Counted from the first letter of the stretch, positions 18,527 through 28,009 are shown. The stretch: DNA of 64,000 nucleotides from JAICMB01 sp963838885 (GCA_963838885.1 CAWITB010000020.1:1-64000); one strand, 5' to 3'. Made by a program: numbers and translations. Notes: a model not told the origin generated them from the letters alone.

Positions 18527-18778
18527 ATGTCAGTCTACAACCGGCTAGCGTACTCGCCGGACGGCAACGGCCGTGAACTTGAGGAAGACTACAGGCTCCT
18601 GGAGGCGGCGCAGTGCTGGTGCGGAGCCACCAAGGAATTTGGAAAGAGCGTGTGCGGGATGTGCTGGGACCGGCTTCCATCGCGTCATCGCGAAGCGCTG
18701 GTGGAAGCGCGGCCAGGCGTGGGCTTCGGACTGTCGTACGCCAGCGCGCGTCATTATCTGCGATTCGGGTCCTCTTAG
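18527..18778 (+). CDS. small Cys-motif protein
   Basis: An 83-residue protein beginning MSVYNRLAYSPDGNGRELEE. The middle carries CWCG and CGMCW (residues about 31-48), a C-x-C...C-x-x-C arrangement that could bind zinc. A longer open frame runs upstream from 17981 but has no coding character there; ATG 18527 gives a compact protein right after the stop of the preceding gene. Such small zinc proteins are common in mobile and plasmid-like gene sets, but no mobility gene is seen here. Function unknown. Confidence 0.55.
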   Translation: MSVYNRLAYSPDGNGRELEEDYRLLEAAQCWCGATKEFGKSVCGMCWDRLPSRHREALVEARPGVGFGLSYASARHYLRFGSS

Positions 18779-18788
18779 CGGCACGGGG

Positions 18789-18817
18789 TTGACTATGAGT
18801 ATACGTATATGTATACT
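18789..18817 (+). promoter_or_regulatory. sigma-70-like promoter with overlapping inverted-repeat operator
   Basis: TTGACT (18789-18794) and TATACT (18812-18817) are separated by 17 bp, close to the ideal -35/-10 spacing. An inverted repeat with perfect 7-bp arms, AGTATAC at 18798-18804 and GTATACT at 18811-18817, lies across the spacer and the -10 box, so a bound regulator would block polymerase. The expected transcription start is within a few bases of the ATG at 18827, so the mRNA would be leaderless or nearly so. Confidence 0.65.
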
Positions 18818-18826
18818 TATAGCGTG

Positions 18827-19237
18827 ATGCCGAACAAAACCATCTATGTCAGAGATTCCGATCTGCCGCTTTTCGATCAGGCGCAGGAGCAGATTGGCGA
18901 AAGCATCTCATCGTTGTTCGCGGAGTTTTTGCGGGAGCGCGTTGCGGCGCTCACGCCACAGGAGCGGACCATCCTCGAACTGAGGCGCGAGATCGCTAAA
19001 GAACGGGAGGATTTGAAGGAGGAGCGCGGTCTGCCGGATTTTATCGACCGCGAGTTCGCGGCGGCCGAGGCGTATGCCGGGAAATCTCTGAAGAGCTTGC
19101 GGGCGGGCGAGATAAAGAAGGCGAAAGCGCATTTCTACGCCGCGAATACCTATTGCGAGCGGGCGCGCCGCGATTTAGAGCAGACCAGAGAGCTGGACGA
19201 AAAACTCGCCGCGATGCTGGGCGAGGACGGTAAGTGA
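18827..19237 (+). CDS. EXLDI/CopG-like small regulator
   Basis: A 136-residue protein starting MPNKTIYVRDSDLPLFDQAQ. That opening resembles the ribbon-helix-helix-like start of EXLDI-type proteins (a beta strand NKTIYV, then two helices with IGESISSLFAEFLRERV). The rest is a long charged helical region, probably coiled coil, ending ELDEKLAAMLG. ATG 18827 is preferred to the ATG at 18809, which lies inside the -10 region. The symmetric operator over its promoter suggests autoregulation. Family assignment is from the N-terminal match only; a plain CopG-like protein is the alternative. Confidence 0.6.
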   Translation: MPNKTIYVRDSDLPLFDQAQEQIGESISSLFAEFLRERVAALTPQERTILELRREIAKEREDLKEERGLPDFIDREFAAAEAYAGKSLKSLRAGEIKKAKAHFYAANTYCERARRDLEQTRELDEKLAAMLGEDGK

Positions 19238-19376
19238 GCCGGCGAATTTTGCGAGGCAAGCTTAAGGGATTTGTTCGGGTTCGTTATCCCAAAGCGCGCG
19301 CGTGGCGGCGTGATGCTATCCACACGGCGTTGGCAGGCGATCTATAAACCGCGCGGTTTACCCTAGGAACTGCGTT

Positions 19377-19661
19377 ATGTCCTGCTGCGGCGACGACGAA
19401 CCGGTTCGTATTCCGATAACCGATGTCTTCGATCTGCACAGCATCCCGCCGCGCGATGCGAAAGCCGTGGTCGAGGAGTATCTGATCGAGGCTCATCGTC
19501 ACGGCTTTCGCGCGTTGCGGATCGTTCACGGCCGCGGCATCGGCGTGCAACGGGAAATGGTGCGCGCCATCCTCGCCCGCACCCCGTTCGTCGTGAGTTT
19601 CGGCGACGCGCCGGCCGAAGCGGGCGGCTGGGGCGCGACCGTGGCGACCCTCCGCGACTGA
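19377..19661 (+). CDS. Smr-domain protein
   Basis: A 94-residue stand-alone Smr (small MutS-related) domain. It has the D-L-H start (VFDLHSIPPRDAKAVVEEYL), the nuclease-associated LRIVHGRGIG motif (HGRG), and the C-terminal GDAPAEAGGWGATVATL block. Smr domains nick DNA or cleave RNA; stand-alone forms have been linked to recombination control and ribosome rescue. The start MSCCGDDEPV contains a Cys pair that may bind metal. No MutS2 is nearby, so this is an independent small protein. Intact and typical in length. Confidence 0.88.
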   Translation: MSCCGDDEPVRIPITDVFDLHSIPPRDAKAVVEEYLIEAHRHGFRALRIVHGRGIGVQREMVRAILARTPFVVSFGDAPAEAGGWGATVATLRD

Positions 19662-19694
19662 GCGCCGTACGATAGTCAAGGCTCTACTTAGAAC

Positions 19695-19799
19695 ATGAGG
19701 ACAATTCGACGCATGGCCGTACTCGGCGCGGGGGCGATGGCATCGCGCACCGCGGCTCACTTCGCAAAGGCCGCTTGGGAAGCGGAGGAAGGGTTATGA
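19695..19799 (+). pseudogene. orphan N-terminus of a 3-hydroxyacyl-CoA dehydrogenase
   Basis: The 34-residue frame MRTIRRMAVLGAGAMASRTA AHFAKA is the NAD-binding start of 3-hydroxyacyl-CoA dehydrogenases (family pattern: I-x-x-V-A-V-L-G-A-G-x-M-G-x-x-I-A). It stops after about 27 family-like residues in an ATGA overlap with the porin remnant. The second conserved glycine of GAGxMG is already replaced by Ala. Nothing else of the 700-residue enzyme is present. Confidence 0.6.
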
Positions 19800-20730
19800 G
19801 ACGAGTTTTTTCTCGTCATTGCCGGTATCACGCTGCTCGTATCTCCAGCCGGCGCGCAGACTGCCAGTCAGTCCACCAACGAGCTCCTCGAGAAGTTAAT
19901 CAACCGCATCGACGATCTGGAGAAACGCATGGCGGAACTCGAAAGAGAGAATGCCGCGCTGCGTCAGCGCCGGCGCTCGCCGCCCCTGCGCCGCTCCCTC
20001 CTCTCCAAGCGGTGCCCATGAGTCATGCCCAGCTGCCGGCCACCGAATCGGGCCTCCTGGCATCGCCTTTGCTCCACATTGCCGGGTTCGCCGATTTCAA
20101 CTTTTCGGCCACCAATCTCCACGGTCCTTCGCGCGGCTTCCAGCCTCTTACGCTGCTCAGCCCCACAGCGGATTCAGCGAAGGACAACTCGTTCTGCACC
20201 TCAGCTCCGGCCTCTCTTCGAATGTGAGCGTCTTCAGCGAGCTTAGTTTCACCGCCCGCTCCGACGCCAGCCTCGGCACGCCTCCCGCGTCAGGCTTCAA
20301 TCCGAAGTGGAGCGCCTCATCATCCGCTACGACTGGAATGATTACGTCAAAGTCTCCTTTGGCCGCTTTCGCACCCCATCAAGTACTGGAACACGGCCTA
20401 TCATCACGGGACTTGGCTCCAGACGACCATCGACCTCGAAGGCGCGGCGCCCGCCGGCGGACTGAATCTGAATTACGACGTCGGCCTCGGCAATGGCCGC
20501 GGGCAGGTACTCAGACGCGCGGCGATCTTGGCGACATCAACAGCAATCGCGCCAGGTTGGTCAATGCCTTTATCAGCCCGACCGGTTCTACTGCCTGCAA
20601 ATCGGCGGATCCGTGTATCGCGACGATCTGAACCCGCTCACCGGATTGTCGGCGCGCGAATGGATTCAGTCGGCTCACGTCGTCTGGCCCAAGGAATCTC
20701 CGGAATTTATCGCCGAGTTCGCCAACCTCA
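19796..20730 (+). pseudogene. decayed coiled-coil porin
   Basis: A remnant of an outer-membrane porin spread over several frames. After a frame change in the T run near 19807 the signal peptide reads LVIAGITLLVSPAGAQ, then a coiled coil (NELLEKLINRIDDLEKRMAE) typical of porins with a periplasmic trimeric stem. Barrel pieces follow in changing frames: LLHIAGFADFNFSATNLHG, VLHLSSGLSSNVSVFSELSF, IKYWNTAYHHGTWLQTTID, GGLNLNYDVGLGNGRGQVL and QIGGSVYRDDLNPLTG. At least five shifts and some missing sequence rule out expression. It ends abruptly near 20730, where sequence of an unrelated gene begins. Confidence 0.75.
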
Positions 20731-21775
20731 CGTGCGTTCTGGCGAGGCTCTGCTCCCGATGAGCGAGGATCAGCTTCGGCGCGTGTTCGCCGAGGGCAGG
20801 CCTGACTGGGTCCAAGAACATACCAAAACGGCTCTCGGCGCGCAGGACGTCATCGAGTTGCTGGACACGCAGTCCTTTTCGAACTGTTTAGCTGCCTATC
20901 CGACGGAGCGGGCCGGCATCATCGAGCGCATCGAACAAGAACGGCTCATCGATTGCAGTGGCGGAAACCATTATTCAATGCGCCGTATCGGCGCTCTCCT
21001 GCTCGCTAAACCATTGGAAGAGTTTCCTGAATTGGCGCGGAAGGCTCCGCGAGTGGTCGTCTACACCGGAATCTCAAAACTGGAGATCCGGCTCGACCAG
21101 GTGGGCGTGCAAGGCTATGCCGTGGGATTCCAGGGCTTAGTTCGATTTGTCATGGCGCAACTACCCGGCAACGAAGTCATCAAAGACGCGCTTCGCACCG
21201 AGGCGAAGCTCCTACCCGAAGTCGCAATCCGCGAACTTGCGGCAAACGTGCTAATACATCAGGACCTGACGATGACGGGAACTTCAGTGATGTTTGAGGC
21301 TTATTCTAACCGCGTCGAAATCACAAATCCGGGAGAGCCGGTCGGAGAGATTCATCGATGGCTATCAATCTCGAAGCGAGCGGCTGGCCAGCTTAATGAG
21401 GCGAATGCGCATCTGCGAAGAAAAGAGTAGTGGAATCGATCGCGTTATACAAGCGGCGGAACGCTACCAGTTGCCGCGCCAGATTTCCGTGCGGCCCACT
21501 CCCGTACGCTTGTGATCATTTACGGGATTAAAAAATTTGACGACATGGACCGCGATGCCCGCGTTCGCGCCTGTTACCAGCACTGCGCTCTCAAGTGGGT
21601 CATGTCGGAGCGCATGACAAATCAAACGTTGCGGCAGCGCTTTCACCTGCCCGAAAGCAAGAGCGCGATCGTTTCGCAGATCATCGCCGCAACGATCGAG
21701 GCTGGATTAGTCAAAGCGGACGAAACCATAGGGCCATCGCGCAAGTTCGCCCGCTATCTGCCATTCTGGGCCTGA
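20731..21775 (+). pseudogene. C-terminal remnant of an AlbA_2-type ATP-binding/HTH protein
   Basis: From VRSGEALLPMSEDQLRRVF onward this matches the second half of Schlafen/AlbA_2-type putative transcriptional regulators: ATP-fold segment LLPEVAIRELAANVLIHQD, SNRVEITNPGEP, then in the next frame FIDGYQSRSERLASLMRRMR with GIDRVIQAAERYQLP, then in the first frame VIIYG...MDRDARVRACYQHCALKW and a winged helix (TNQTLRQRFHLPESKSAIVS). The AlbA_2 domain is missing, and shifts lie near 21342 and 21476. Such proteins are often carried on mobile DNA. The join to the porin remnant near 20731 marks an old rearrangement. Confidence 0.75.
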
Positions 21776-22059
21776 GCTCGTTTATTTAATTTCAAGGACG
21801 TCAAGAGACATGGACGACCTCTAAACGCTGCGCTATAAACCACTTGCTTATTTAAGCCTATCCCCGCCCGGGCACATTGACCCCCAGAGAGCACGGTTGT
21901 TTTCCTTATCCCGCCATGCTAGAAGAAGAACAGCGCGAGGGGCGCATCCAGTCCGCGGAAAGGGCCTTGCCCACCCACCTGAGTTCAATATCGAAGGTCG
22001 CGAACCTTCTTTCTGCCTGATTCGTGCGGACTCCAGGCGTGCAATGAAAGGAGATTCGT

Positions 22060-23322
22060 ATGTTTCCCAATCCGCAGGACGCCCTGCCTCTGCCACCGCG
22101 CCCGAGCATCGAGCGCTACAAAAAGATCGCGAAAGATCTGGTCAAAGCGTGTAAATCCGGTAAGCCCGATCTTGTTCGCCGCTGGGCCGAGGAATGGGTC
22201 CAGACTCTCGTCAACCTGTCGGGCATAACGATTACGCCCCAGCTTCCCGTGCGCATCGAATGGTGGATCGACAAGATCGAGGAGTTCGCGCGCCGCAAAA
22301 TGCCGGGCGATAAACCGGGTGAGACAGAGTGCGGGCTCGCCTCCGCGCAATTCGTTATCGCGCGATCGCACGGATTTGAAAGTTGGCCCAAATTCGCGAA
22401 TCATCTCAAAGCGGTGGTCCGAAATAGCCCCGTAACCAGATTCGAAGCGGCGGCGGATGCCATTGTCGGCGGTAATATCGCAACGCTCGAACGATTGTTG
22501 CGCGACGACCCCGCCCTGATCCGGACGCATTCTACCCGTGAACACGGCGCGACGCTGCTGCACTATGTTTCCGCTAACGGCGTTGAAGGCTATCGGCAGA
22601 CGACGCCCAAGAACATCGTGGAAATCACCGAGTTACTGCTGCGTGCGGGCGCCAACGTCGATGCAACGGCGGATGTGTATGGAGGTGGATGCACGACTCT
22701 GGGCCTGACGGCCACAAGCCTTCATCCCGAGCGCGCCGGGGTGCAGGAAGCGCTCCTTCAGAAGTTGCTGGATTACGGCGCGAAGCTCGACCTCCTCTCA
22801 AGCGCCGGCAACAGGCAATCGATCGTGACCGGCTGTTTAGCGAATGGACGGCCAAAAGCCGCCGAATTCCTCGCCGGCAAGGGCGCGCGTTTGGATTTGG
22901 CCGCCGCCGCGGGTCTTGGACGGCTGGATTCGGTCAAACCTTTCTTCGCCGAAAGCGCCCCCACGCAGGCGCAGTTGAATGATGCGTTTCTGTACGCATG
23001 CGCATACGGCCACAACAATGTTGTTGAGTTTCTGATCGGCAAAGGCGTGGATCTGGCGGCGCAGGACAGAAACGGTCAAACCGGATTGCACTGGGCCGTG
23101 ATCGGTGGACAGCTCGAGACGGTGAATTTGCTTCTGCGGCACAACCCGCCCCTTAAAGTCGAGAACATCTATGGAGGCACCGCGCTGGGCCAGGCGCAGT
23201 GGTCGGCGGCGCACGGCGGCGATGCGGATCTTTATAGCGCGATTTGTGAGGCGTTAATCGCGGCGGCCGCGAAGATGAGAAATGGAGGCGCCGCCGAGCT
23301 CAGTTCGCCCACGCCGGCATGA
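22060..23322 (+). CDS. ankyrin-repeat protein
   Basis: A 420-residue cytoplasmic-looking protein without a signal peptide. The first 110 residues are a unique helical region (SIERYKKIAKDLVKACKSGK ... SHGFESWPKFANHL) known from acidobacterial ankyrin proteins. Repeats follow: HGATLLHYVSANGV, EITELLLRAGANVDATADVY, EALLQKLLDYGAKLDL, NNVVEFLIGKGVDLAAQDRN, GLHWAVIGGQLETVNLLLRH. A strong Shine-Dalgarno (AAAGGAG, 5 nt spacing) precedes ATG 22060. It converges with lctP and the 3' ends overlap by 23 bp. Probably a protein-protein adaptor; partner unknown. Confidence 0.82.
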   Translation: MFPNPQDALPLPPRPSIERYKKIAKDLVKACKSGKPDLVRRWAEEWVQTLVNLSGITITPQLPVRIEWWIDKIEEFARRKMPGDKPGETECGLASAQFVIARSHGFESWPKFANHLKAVVRNSPVTRFEAAADAIVGGNIATLERLLRDDPALIRTHSTREHGATLLHYVSANGVEGYRQTTPKNIVEITELLLRAGANVDATADVYGGGCTTLGLTATSLHPERAGVQEALLQKLLDYGAKLDLLSSAGNRQSIVTGCLANGRPKAAEFLAGKGARLDLAAAAGLGRLDSVKPFFAESAPTQAQLNDAFLYACAYGHNNVVEFLIGKGVDLAAQDRNGQTGLHWAVIGGQLETVNLLLRHNPPLKVENIYGGTALGQAQWSAAHGGDADLYSAICEALIAAAAKMRNGGAAELSSPTPA

Positions 23323-24916
23323 CATAGGAATAGAACACCACCACCAGCCCGACCACGACCGCCAGCAAGATGCTGTGCTTGAGCGTGAATCGAAAGAGGC
23401 GCGCTTCATCCTCGGCGGGCATGCCAGTGGCGGCGGCAGCGACGGCGATGCTTTGCAGGCTGATCATTTTGCCCATCACGCCGCCGGTCGAATTTGACGC
23501 GGCCATCAGAACGGGCTTCAAATGCAAACTGTTTGCCGTAACGACTTGTAGATTGCCGAACAGCGCATTCGCGGAAGTGTCGCTGCCGGTGAGGAACACT
23601 CCCACCCAACCGAGCAAGGCGCTGAAGAACGGGAAAAGAACGCCGCTGGCGGCGAACGCCAGGCCGAGCGTCGCGGTCGCGCCGCAGTAGTTCATCAGGT
23701 ACGCCAGCGCCAGCACCGCGGCCAGCGTCAGCATGGGAAAGGCGAGCTGTCTCGCGGTGGACGCCACCAAACGCGCGAATTTTAGCGCACTCATGCGCAG
23801 CAGAATAGCGGCGCCGATGGCCGCGAACATGCACGATGTTCCCGCGGCCGCCAGCAGATCGAGCTTGTACACGGCGGCGTATGGCGAGGGCTTCGCAACT
23901 GCCGGCGGCAACCGCAGGATCAAGTTGTGCAAGCCCGGCCAATTGATATTCAGCGTCGCTTGGTTGAGCCAGACCTTTACCGCGTCGATGCCCCACAGCG
24001 AAACGAAAATCACGAGCAGGCCATAGGGAGCCCACGCATAGAGAATCTGTCCGCGGCTGTAGCGGCGCTTGGCGGGCGCGGCGGCTTCGCCGGCATCCCG
24101 ATCCTTCGGACGCCAGACCTGAAGCAGCAGCACGAGGCAAACAATTGCGGCCAGCGAACTGAGGATGTCCGTCACGTAAACGCTGAAGAAATTTGAAACC
24201 GTAAACTGCGTGCCCGCGAAGGCGACCCCGCAAACGGCGATTCCCGGGAGCACGCCTTTGAGCGCGCGCCAACCGCCCATTACAAGGACGAGATAAGCGG
24301 GGATAAACAGCGCGATCGGAGCGCAGATGCGCCCCACGTCCGCGCTCAACAATCGCAAGGGCAGCCCGGTCGTTCCAGCCAGGGTCACCAGCGGAATGCC
24401 TATCGCTCCGAAGGCCACTGGAGCGGTGTTGGCGAGCAGGCAGATTCCAGCCGCGTAAAATGGACGGAACCCTAAACCGGTGAGCATGGCCGCCGCGACC
24501 GCCACGGGAGTGCCGAATCCGGACGCTCCTTCAATGAAGGCGCCGAACGCAAACGCGATCAGGAGAGCTTGCAGGCGCTTGTCGTCCGTGAGCGACCCCA
24601 CCGAGTTCTTGATAATTTCGAACTGTCCCGTATCGACGCTGACGCGGTACAGCACGATGGCCCAGAAGATGATCCAGCCAATGGGAAAGAGTCCGAAGGC
24701 GGCCCCGTACGCCACGGATTCCGCCATCAGCCCAAGCGGCATGCCGTAGACGAACAGCGCTACAAGAATCGCGGCCCCGAGCCCGATCAGCGACGCCTTC
24801 CAGGATGGGACGCGCTTTACTCCGATCGCGAACAGCAGCGCGAAAATGGGAATTGCGGCCAAAAGCGCGGATAGGCCCAGGCTGCCGCCCAACGGCGCGT
24901 ATGTCTGCCGCCACAT
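23300..24916 (-). CDS. lctP: L-lactate permease family transporter
   Basis: A polytopic inner-membrane protein of about 538 residues, with some 12-14 hydrophobic helices and the LctP hallmarks: VPSWKASLIGLGAAILVALF, GASGFGTPVAVAAAMLTGLG, ANTAPVAFGAIGIPL near the centre and GVFLTGSDTSANALFGNLQ near the end. This family imports lactate or glycolate with protons. I start at the Met of MWRQTYAPLGG (24916), because the upstream extension to 24994 is polar and overlaps the preceding gene. It lies 13 nt after the Gfo/Idh/MocA gene and is probably in one operon with it. Confidence 0.9.
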   Translation of the reverse strand: MWRQTYAPLGGSLGLSALLAAIPIFALLFAIGVKRVPSWKASLIGLGAAILVALFVYGMPLGLMAESVAYGAAFGLFPIGWIIFWAIVLYRVSVDTGQFEIIKNSVGSLTDDKRLQALLIAFAFGAFIEGASGFGTPVAVAAAMLTGLGFRPFYAAGICLLANTAPVAFGAIGIPLVTLAGTTGLPLRLLSADVGRICAPIALFIPAYLVLVMGGWRALKGVLPGIAVCGVAFAGTQFTVSNFFSVYVTDILSSLAAIVCLVLLLQVWRPKDRDAGEAAAPAKRRYSRGQILYAWAPYGLLVIFVSLWGIDAVKVWLNQATLNINWPGLHNLILRLPPAVAKPSPYAAVYKLDLLAAAGTSCMFAAIGAAILLRMSALKFARLVASTARQLAFPMLTLAAVLALAYLMNYCGATATLGLAFAASGVLFPFFSALLGWVGVFLTGSDTSANALFGNLQVVTANSLHLKPVLMAASNSTGGVMGKMISLQSIAVAAAATGMPAEDEARLFRFTLKHSILLAVVVGLVVVFYSYVMPAWAN

Positions 24917-24929
24917 AGGATTGCCAATT

Positions 24930-25883
24930 TTATCGCAGACGCATCGGCTTACCGCCGTTTTCTTTGCTGCGCTGCGCGGCATCCATAAACGCAAAGATTT
25001 CTAACGTTTCGTCGTTCGGTACGGGCGGCTGTTTCGTCTCCATGAATTTCACGATCTCGCGAACCATTTCCCCATAACCGGCATGGTTTTCTTGGACGAT
25101 TTGCGTCGTGGCATTGCGGCTGCCCGCCTCCGGTTGCTTGAACGCGACCGCGCCATAGCCGCTATAGGGGCGCAAGGAGCGAACCGAGCCAATGCGCCCG
25201 TCCTTCCAGCGGCCCACCACAACATCGGCATCGGGCGTGGATGTCCGCGCGACCTCGTCGCATCCCGTGCCCATGATCGTGTACAGCATCTCGATCGCAT
25301 GCACGGCGTACCAGGAGAGATCGAGTTGGTGATGCTCCTCAAGAGGGCCAGGTCCCCAGGTCATCGCGCCTTCGAGATGGGGGGCGAGCCGCAGTTTCCA
25401 AGCTTCGCCGAAACGCAGGCTCGAGGAGCTGAACCACTGAACTCCCGCGTCTTTCGCCACTTTCGCGATCGCGCGCGCATCGTCGAGCGTTGAAGCGAGC
25501 GGCTTGTCGATGAACATCGGCTTGCCGCACGCCACAGCCTGACGGGCCTGCGCAAGATGGACGCGCCCGTCCAGGCTCTCGAGCAGAATTCCGTCCACTT
25601 GGCCGCACAGATCGCCGATTGACTCCACCATCTTGACGCCCCACTTGTCCTGCAGATCGCGCGTAAATGCGGCGACGCGCGAACGGCTCGATTCGATGTC
25701 CGGGCTTCCCCCACGGTACGCCGCGACGACGCGCGCGCCAGGAACGTGGTCCGGCGCGTTGGGATCGTTCAACGTCTTTGTGAACGCAGTGGCATGAGAT
25801 GTATCGGTTCCGATGATTCCGAGGCGCAGATCCGCGGCGCCCGCAAGCGCGGCGAAAGCGAATAGCAAAACAGTGGGTTTCAT
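24930..25883 (-). CDS. exported Gfo/Idh/MocA-like oxidoreductase
   Basis: A protein of about 317 residues starting MKPTVLLFAFAALAGAADLR, a signal peptide, so the mature enzyme should be outside the cytoplasm. The nucleotide-binding start LGIIGTDTSHATAF differs from the usual G-x-G-x-x-G. The family lysine motif is present as KPMFIDKPLA (EKP as DKP), followed by the C-terminal sheet with WYAVHAIEMLYTIMG. Substrate unknown; many acidobacterial and planctomycete relatives are exported and act on sugars or are catalytically uncertain. It is immediately upstream of lctP and divergent from recG. Confidence 0.82.
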   Translation of the reverse strand: MKPTVLLFAFAALAGAADLRLGIIGTDTSHATAFTKTLNDPNAPDHVPGARVVAAYRGGSPDIESSRSRVAAFTRDLQDKWGVKMVESIGDLCGQVDGILLESLDGRVHLAQARQAVACGKPMFIDKPLASTLDDARAIAKVAKDAGVQWFSSSSLRFGEAWKLRLAPHLEGAMTWGPGPLEEHHQLDLSWYAVHAIEMLYTIMGTGCDEVARTSTPDADVVVGRWKDGRIGSVRSLRPYSGYGAVAFKQPEAGSRNATTQIVQENHAGYGEMVREIVKFMETKQPPVPNDETLEIFAFMDAAQRSKENGGKPMRLR

Positions 25884-25906
25884 TACGCGCCATTGTACAC
25901 TGTGGT

Positions 25907-28009
25907 TTGCCGCTGGAGCTTTCGACACCGCTCATGTATGTCAAGGGCGTGGGGCCCGCGCGAGCCGAAGCGTTCAAGGCGAAGGCGCTGTTCACGGTCG
26001 AAGACCTGCTCGGCTACGTCCCCTTCCGTTACGAAGACCGCAGCAACGTGAAGACCATCGCGCATCTCGCGCCCGGCGAAATGGCCACCGTCGTCGCCGA
26101 AGTGAAGAGCGCCAAGCTGGCCGCGTTCCGCCGCCGCAACCTCGGTCTTTTCGAGGCCGTGTTCAGCGACGGATCGCGCGAGCGGCTAGTGGGCAAATGG
26201 TTTCACGGCGCTTATCTCGAGGATCGTCTCAAACCGGGGGTTCGCGTCGCACTGTATGGAAAGGTGGAGCTGGATAGTTACAGCGGCGATCTGATCGTCA
26301 TGCATCCGGAGTTCGAGCTGTTGTCCGGCGAAGACGACGGTGACGCCGCGCTGCACACCGGCCGCGTCGTTCCCATCTATGAAGCCGTCGGCAAAATCAC
26401 GACGCGCGTTTTCCGCAACATTATTTTTCGCGTGCTCGAAGAGCTGCCGCCCCTGAGCGATCCGCTCCCCCAAGAGATCCGCTCGCGTCTGAAACTTCCG
26501 GAGCGCTGGACGGCGGTCCGCGAAACGCATTTCCCTCCCCAGGACGCCGACCTGCGCTTGCTCAATGCGTTCCGTTCCCCCGCCCAGTTCCGCCTCATAT
26601 TCGAAGAATTCTTCTGGCTGGAATGCGGGCTTTCACTCAAGCGCGCCAAAGCGCGGCTGCAGCCGGGGATCGCGTTTGAGCTGACCGAGGCTGTCCGCGA
26701 GCGCATTAAGGCGATGCTGCCGTTCAAGCCGACCCGCGCGCAAAAGCGCGTGCTGCTCGAGATCTCGGACGATATGAAACAGCCGCATCCCATGAGCCGT
26801 CTGCTGCAGGGCGACGTGGGAAGCGGCAAGACTCTGGTGGCGGCCGAAGCCGCCGTAATCGCGATCGAGAATAAGTACCAGGTCGTGATCCTCGCTCCCA
26901 CCGAGATCCTCGCGACGCAGCATTATCTCTATTTCAAAAGTCTCTTCGGCAAGCTTGGATATGTACCCGTGTTGTTGACGGGATCGTTCACCGCGCGCGA
27001 AAAGACGCAGATCAAGAAACTGCTTGCGTCCGGCTACGCACAGATCGCGATCGGCACGCACGCGCTGATCGAAGAAGACGTCGAGTTCCAGCGCCTCGGT
27101 CTTGCCATTGTCGATGAACAGCACCGCTTCGGCGTTATGCAGCGGCTCCGCCTGACTCAAAAAGGCCGCCACCCCGACGTTCTCGTCATGACCGCGACGC
27201 CGATCCCGCGTACCCTCGCGCTGACTATCTATGGCGACTTGGACGTTTCGGTTATCGACGAATTACCGCCGGGACGCAAGACGATTGTGACGAAGCACGT
27301 CACCGAGGACCAGGTCGAGCGGGTGTACAGCTTTCTTAAACAGCAGGTGGACCACGGGCGGCAGGCCTACATCGTTTACCCCGTAATCGAAGAGTCGGAA
27401 ACGCAGGCCGTGAAGGCCGCCGAAAAGATGTACCAGCACCTTTCCGAAGCCGTCTTTCCGTCCCTTTCCGTAGGTCTGCTGCATGGAAAATTGACGCCGG
27501 ATACGAAGGAAACCGTCATGGACCAGTTCAAGCGCGGCGAGATCGCGGTCCTGGTCTCAACGACTGTGATTGAGGTGGGCGTCGACGTGCCGAACGCCAC
27601 GGTCATGGTGATCGAACAGGCAGAGCGCTTCGGCCTCTCGCAGCTTCATCAACTGCGCGGGCGCGTCGGACGGAGCGCTGAACAGAGCTATTGCGTGCTG
27701 GTCACGGGCAAGCTGAACGAAGCCGCGAAAGAGCGCATCCGCACCATGGTCGAATCGAGCGACGGATTCTACATCGCCGAAATGGATATGAAACTGCGCG
27801 GTCCCGGCGAGTTCTTCGGCACCAAACAATCCGGTCTGCCTGCGCTGCGCATCGCCAACATCATCCGCGATTCCGACGTGCTGGAGCTGGCGCGCGGCGA
27901 AGCACGCCGCTTCACCGAAATGCCGCCGTCGGAAGAGGAGCTGCGCCGCGGGGTCGCCTACATTCGCGATCACTGGCAGCGCCGCTACGGCCTGATTCAG
28001 GTCGGCTGA
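25907..28009 (+). CDS. recG: ATP-dependent DNA helicase RecG
   Basis: A 700-residue superfamily 2 helicase that remodels stalled forks and branched DNA. It starts at TTG with the usual N-terminus (LMYVKGVGPARAEAF), followed by the OB-fold wedge (DRSNVKTIAHLAPGEMATV). Motor motifs are Walker A GDVGSGKT near residue 302, DEQH near 402, TATPIPRTLAL, and the C-terminal QLRGRVGRS. The TRG-like end GEFFGTKQSG is present. Length matches the family. The stop is 4 nt before rsmD, a common arrangement in several phyla. Confidence 0.96.
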   Translation: MPLELSTPLMYVKGVGPARAEAFKAKALFTVEDLLGYVPFRYEDRSNVKTIAHLAPGEMATVVAEVKSAKLAAFRRRNLGLFEAVFSDGSRERLVGKWFHGAYLEDRLKPGVRVALYGKVELDSYSGDLIVMHPEFELLSGEDDGDAALHTGRVVPIYEAVGKITTRVFRNIIFRVLEELPPLSDPLPQEIRSRLKLPERWTAVRETHFPPQDADLRLLNAFRSPAQFRLIFEEFFWLECGLSLKRAKARLQPGIAFELTEAVRERIKAMLPFKPTRAQKRVLLEISDDMKQPHPMSRLLQGDVGSGKTLVAAEAAVIAIENKYQVVILAPTEILATQHYLYFKSLFGKLGYVPVLLTGSFTAREKTQIKKLLASGYAQIAIGTHALIEEDVEFQRLGLAIVDEQHRFGVMQRLRLTQKGRHPDVLVMTATPIPRTLALTIYGDLDVSVIDELPPGRKTIVTKHVTEDQVERVYSFLKQQVDHGRQAYIVYPVIEESETQAVKAAEKMYQHLSEAVFPSLSVGLLHGKLTPDTKETVMDQFKRGEIAVLVSTTVIEVGVDVPNATVMVIEQAERFGLSQLHQLRGRVGRSAEQSYCVLVTGKLNEAAKERIRTMVESSDGFYIAEMDMKLRGPGEFFGTKQSGLPALRIANIIRDSDVLELARGEARRFTEMPPSEEELRRGVAYIRDHWQRRYGLIQVG

